From: Halanaerobiales bacterium
Lineage (GTDB): Bacteria; Bacillota; Halanaerobiia; Halanaerobiales; JADQBU01
Direction of reading: 5' to 3'
Length of the DNA: 7,322 nucleotides
Assembly (NCBI GenBank): GCA_016278435.1
Contig: JADQBU010000434.1
Coordinates: forward strand, 1 to 7,322
The stretch's first letter is position 1. Each line of letters starts with the position of its first letter. Of the stretch, positions 6,677-7,322 are shown piece after piece. The notes beneath the pieces were generated by a model. The model saw only the letters and a list, made by a program, of their open reading frames with translations, was not told where the DNA came from and made no database searches. The position numbers were made by a program, and so were the translations under genes.

Positions 6677-7138
6677 TTATTTTTCCTCAACTTTTCCTTT
6701 TTGTAAATATGTAATTAAAATACCAGTTAATATTAATAGAAGTAACTGTGGTAACATTAATAAGCTTCTAGTTAATGGATTAGTTATAAGGACCTTCATA
6801 TCAAATTCAGTAAAATATGCAATTCCATTCAGAGAAATCATCTCATAAATTGTTAATATTAAAATCGTTTTGATAGTGGCAAAAAAACAGTTCAAAATAC
6901 TGGTTTCATAAGCTAATTTTGTTAACATTGTTACTATTATTAATTGAATAATAGTATGAAAACCAAAAGTCATGGGGAGCATTCTTAAAATTTTGATGGC
7001 CAGTCCAGCTGTAAATCCTAAAATTAAAATCATTTTAAAATTAAAACGTTTCTTTAAAAACGCCGTGATAACTATAAATATTGCCATACTTTCAGGAATT
7101 GATTGTAAAAAATATTCAATTAAAATTTTCTGAGACAT
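6677..7138 (-). CDS. Kinase-less membrane protein resembling an AgrC-type sensor N-terminus
   Basis: The protein has 153 residues with about five hydrophobic helices (roughly 14-29, 35-52, 58-74, 82-104, 124-145) and a short charged tail KGKVEEK. The N-terminal SIPES (13-17) and the LRMLPMTFGFHTII stretch (51-64) recall, from memory, the membrane domain of GHKL-type sensor kinases found beside agrB in clostridia. There is no HisKA or ATPase domain: the frame ends cleanly at a TAA right before the agrB ATG, with no kinase remnant in the gap. It may be a stand-alone peptide receptor, an accessory protein for AgrB, or a decayed AgrC. The start at 7138 is supported by AAGGAGA 8 nt upstream. It is the first gene of the agr cluster in this window. 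Family assignment is inference. Confidence 0.8.
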   Translation of the reverse strand: MSQKILIEYFLQSIPESMAIFIVITAFLKKRFNFKMILILGFTAGLAIKILRMLPMTFGFHTIIQLIIVTMLTKLAYETSILNCFFATIKTILILTIYEMISLNGIAYFTEFDMKVLITNPLTRSLLMLPQLLLLILTGILITYLQKGKVEEK

Positions 7139-7273
7139 TTGCTAGTTCTCCTTTTCCATTGGATGAATATATCAACTTTTTATATAATTCAACAAAAAGC
7201 ATATTATTCCTTTATAATATTTAAATTAATTCTATTTTTATTGTTTAATCGATAATTAATGTATATTTTATCA

Positions 7274-7300
7274 TTAGCATTGCATAAAAAGGTTTAGCAT
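7274..7300 (-). repeat. Pair of ATGCTAA direct repeats, about two helical turns apart
   Basis: ATGCTAA occurs at 7300-7294 and 7280-7274 on the minus strand, 20 bases start to start. Seven-base direct repeats at this spacing resemble sites bound by dimeric or LytTR-type regulators. One copy lies inside the candidate promoter spacer and the other at its -10 edge. Only two copies are seen, so chance is not excluded. Confidence 0.35.
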
Positions 7301-7307
7301 AAGTCAA
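7279..7307 (-). promoter_or_regulatory. Possible promoter of the agr cluster
   Basis: On the minus strand TTGACT (7307-7302) and TGCAAT (7284-7279) are 17 bases apart. The -35 matches consensus at five of six positions and the -10 at four. It would give a leader of about 130 nt before the first gene. A second, weaker pair (TTGTTG and TATATT, 18 bases apart, around 7195-7166) lies closer to the gene. Confidence 0.3.
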
Positions 7308-7322
7308 AAAACATCTATCAGG

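Larger units (their letters stand above)
7139..7322. other. AT-rich non-coding region upstream of the agr cluster
   Basis: This 184-base stretch carries no convincing gene apart from a doubtful 28-codon frame overlapping the start of the sensor-like gene (7202-7116, minus strand). It holds the candidate promoter and the direct repeats described separately. The window ends inside it, so any upstream regulator gene is out of view. Confidence 0.5.

Overview
The window is a low-GC chromosomal segment in which every supported gene is read from the minus strand. It probably comes from an anaerobic, fermentative member of the Bacillota. The signs are strong AGGAGG-type ribosome binding sites, an electron-bifurcating NfnAB pair, an Agr-type peptide signalling pair and AT-rich coding sequence. 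Halanaerobiales or a similar clostridial lineage is a reasonable guess, but the sequence alone does not prove it. I see no tRNA, rRNA, CRISPR array, insertion sequence or phage gene.

In order of transcription (right to left), the first block is a peptide-signalling module: a five-helix membrane protein like a kinase-less AgrC sensor (7138-6677), an AgrB peptidase (6676-6041), and a 37-residue AgrD cyclic-peptide precursor (6036-5923) short enough to be missed by routine gene calling. The first two genes abut and the next gap is 4 nt, so they look like one transcript. A long perfect inverted repeat with a T-run (5867-5903) follows agrD.

The second block starts 6 nt beyond that hairpin, too close for a separate promoter in between. 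It holds a GGDEF + HD-GYP cyclic-di-GMP enzyme (5846-4173, TTG start), a HisKA-type histidine kinase (4160-2919), a glyoxalase I (2904-2521) and an unrecognised 108-residue protein (2441-2115), closed by a clear intrinsic terminator (2081-2103). The c-di-GMP enzyme and the kinase begin with the same roughly 185-residue, six-helix membrane domain, about half identical by eye, fused to different outputs.

The third block is nfnA-nfnB (1998-1171 and 1171 to beyond the left edge). It has its own likely promoter (2033-2061) and encodes NADH-dependent ferredoxin:NADP+ oxidoreductase. It is a housekeeping redox unit with no evident link to the signalling genes.

The main hypothesis is that blocks one and two form one system. 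AgrB and AgrD would make and export a small thiolactone peptide (predicted ring CTVYL), and the twin six-helix receptors would sense it or a related cue, one passing it to phosphotransfer and the other to c-di-GMP turnover. The module's parts are visible in the sequence; the ligand-receptor link is inference.
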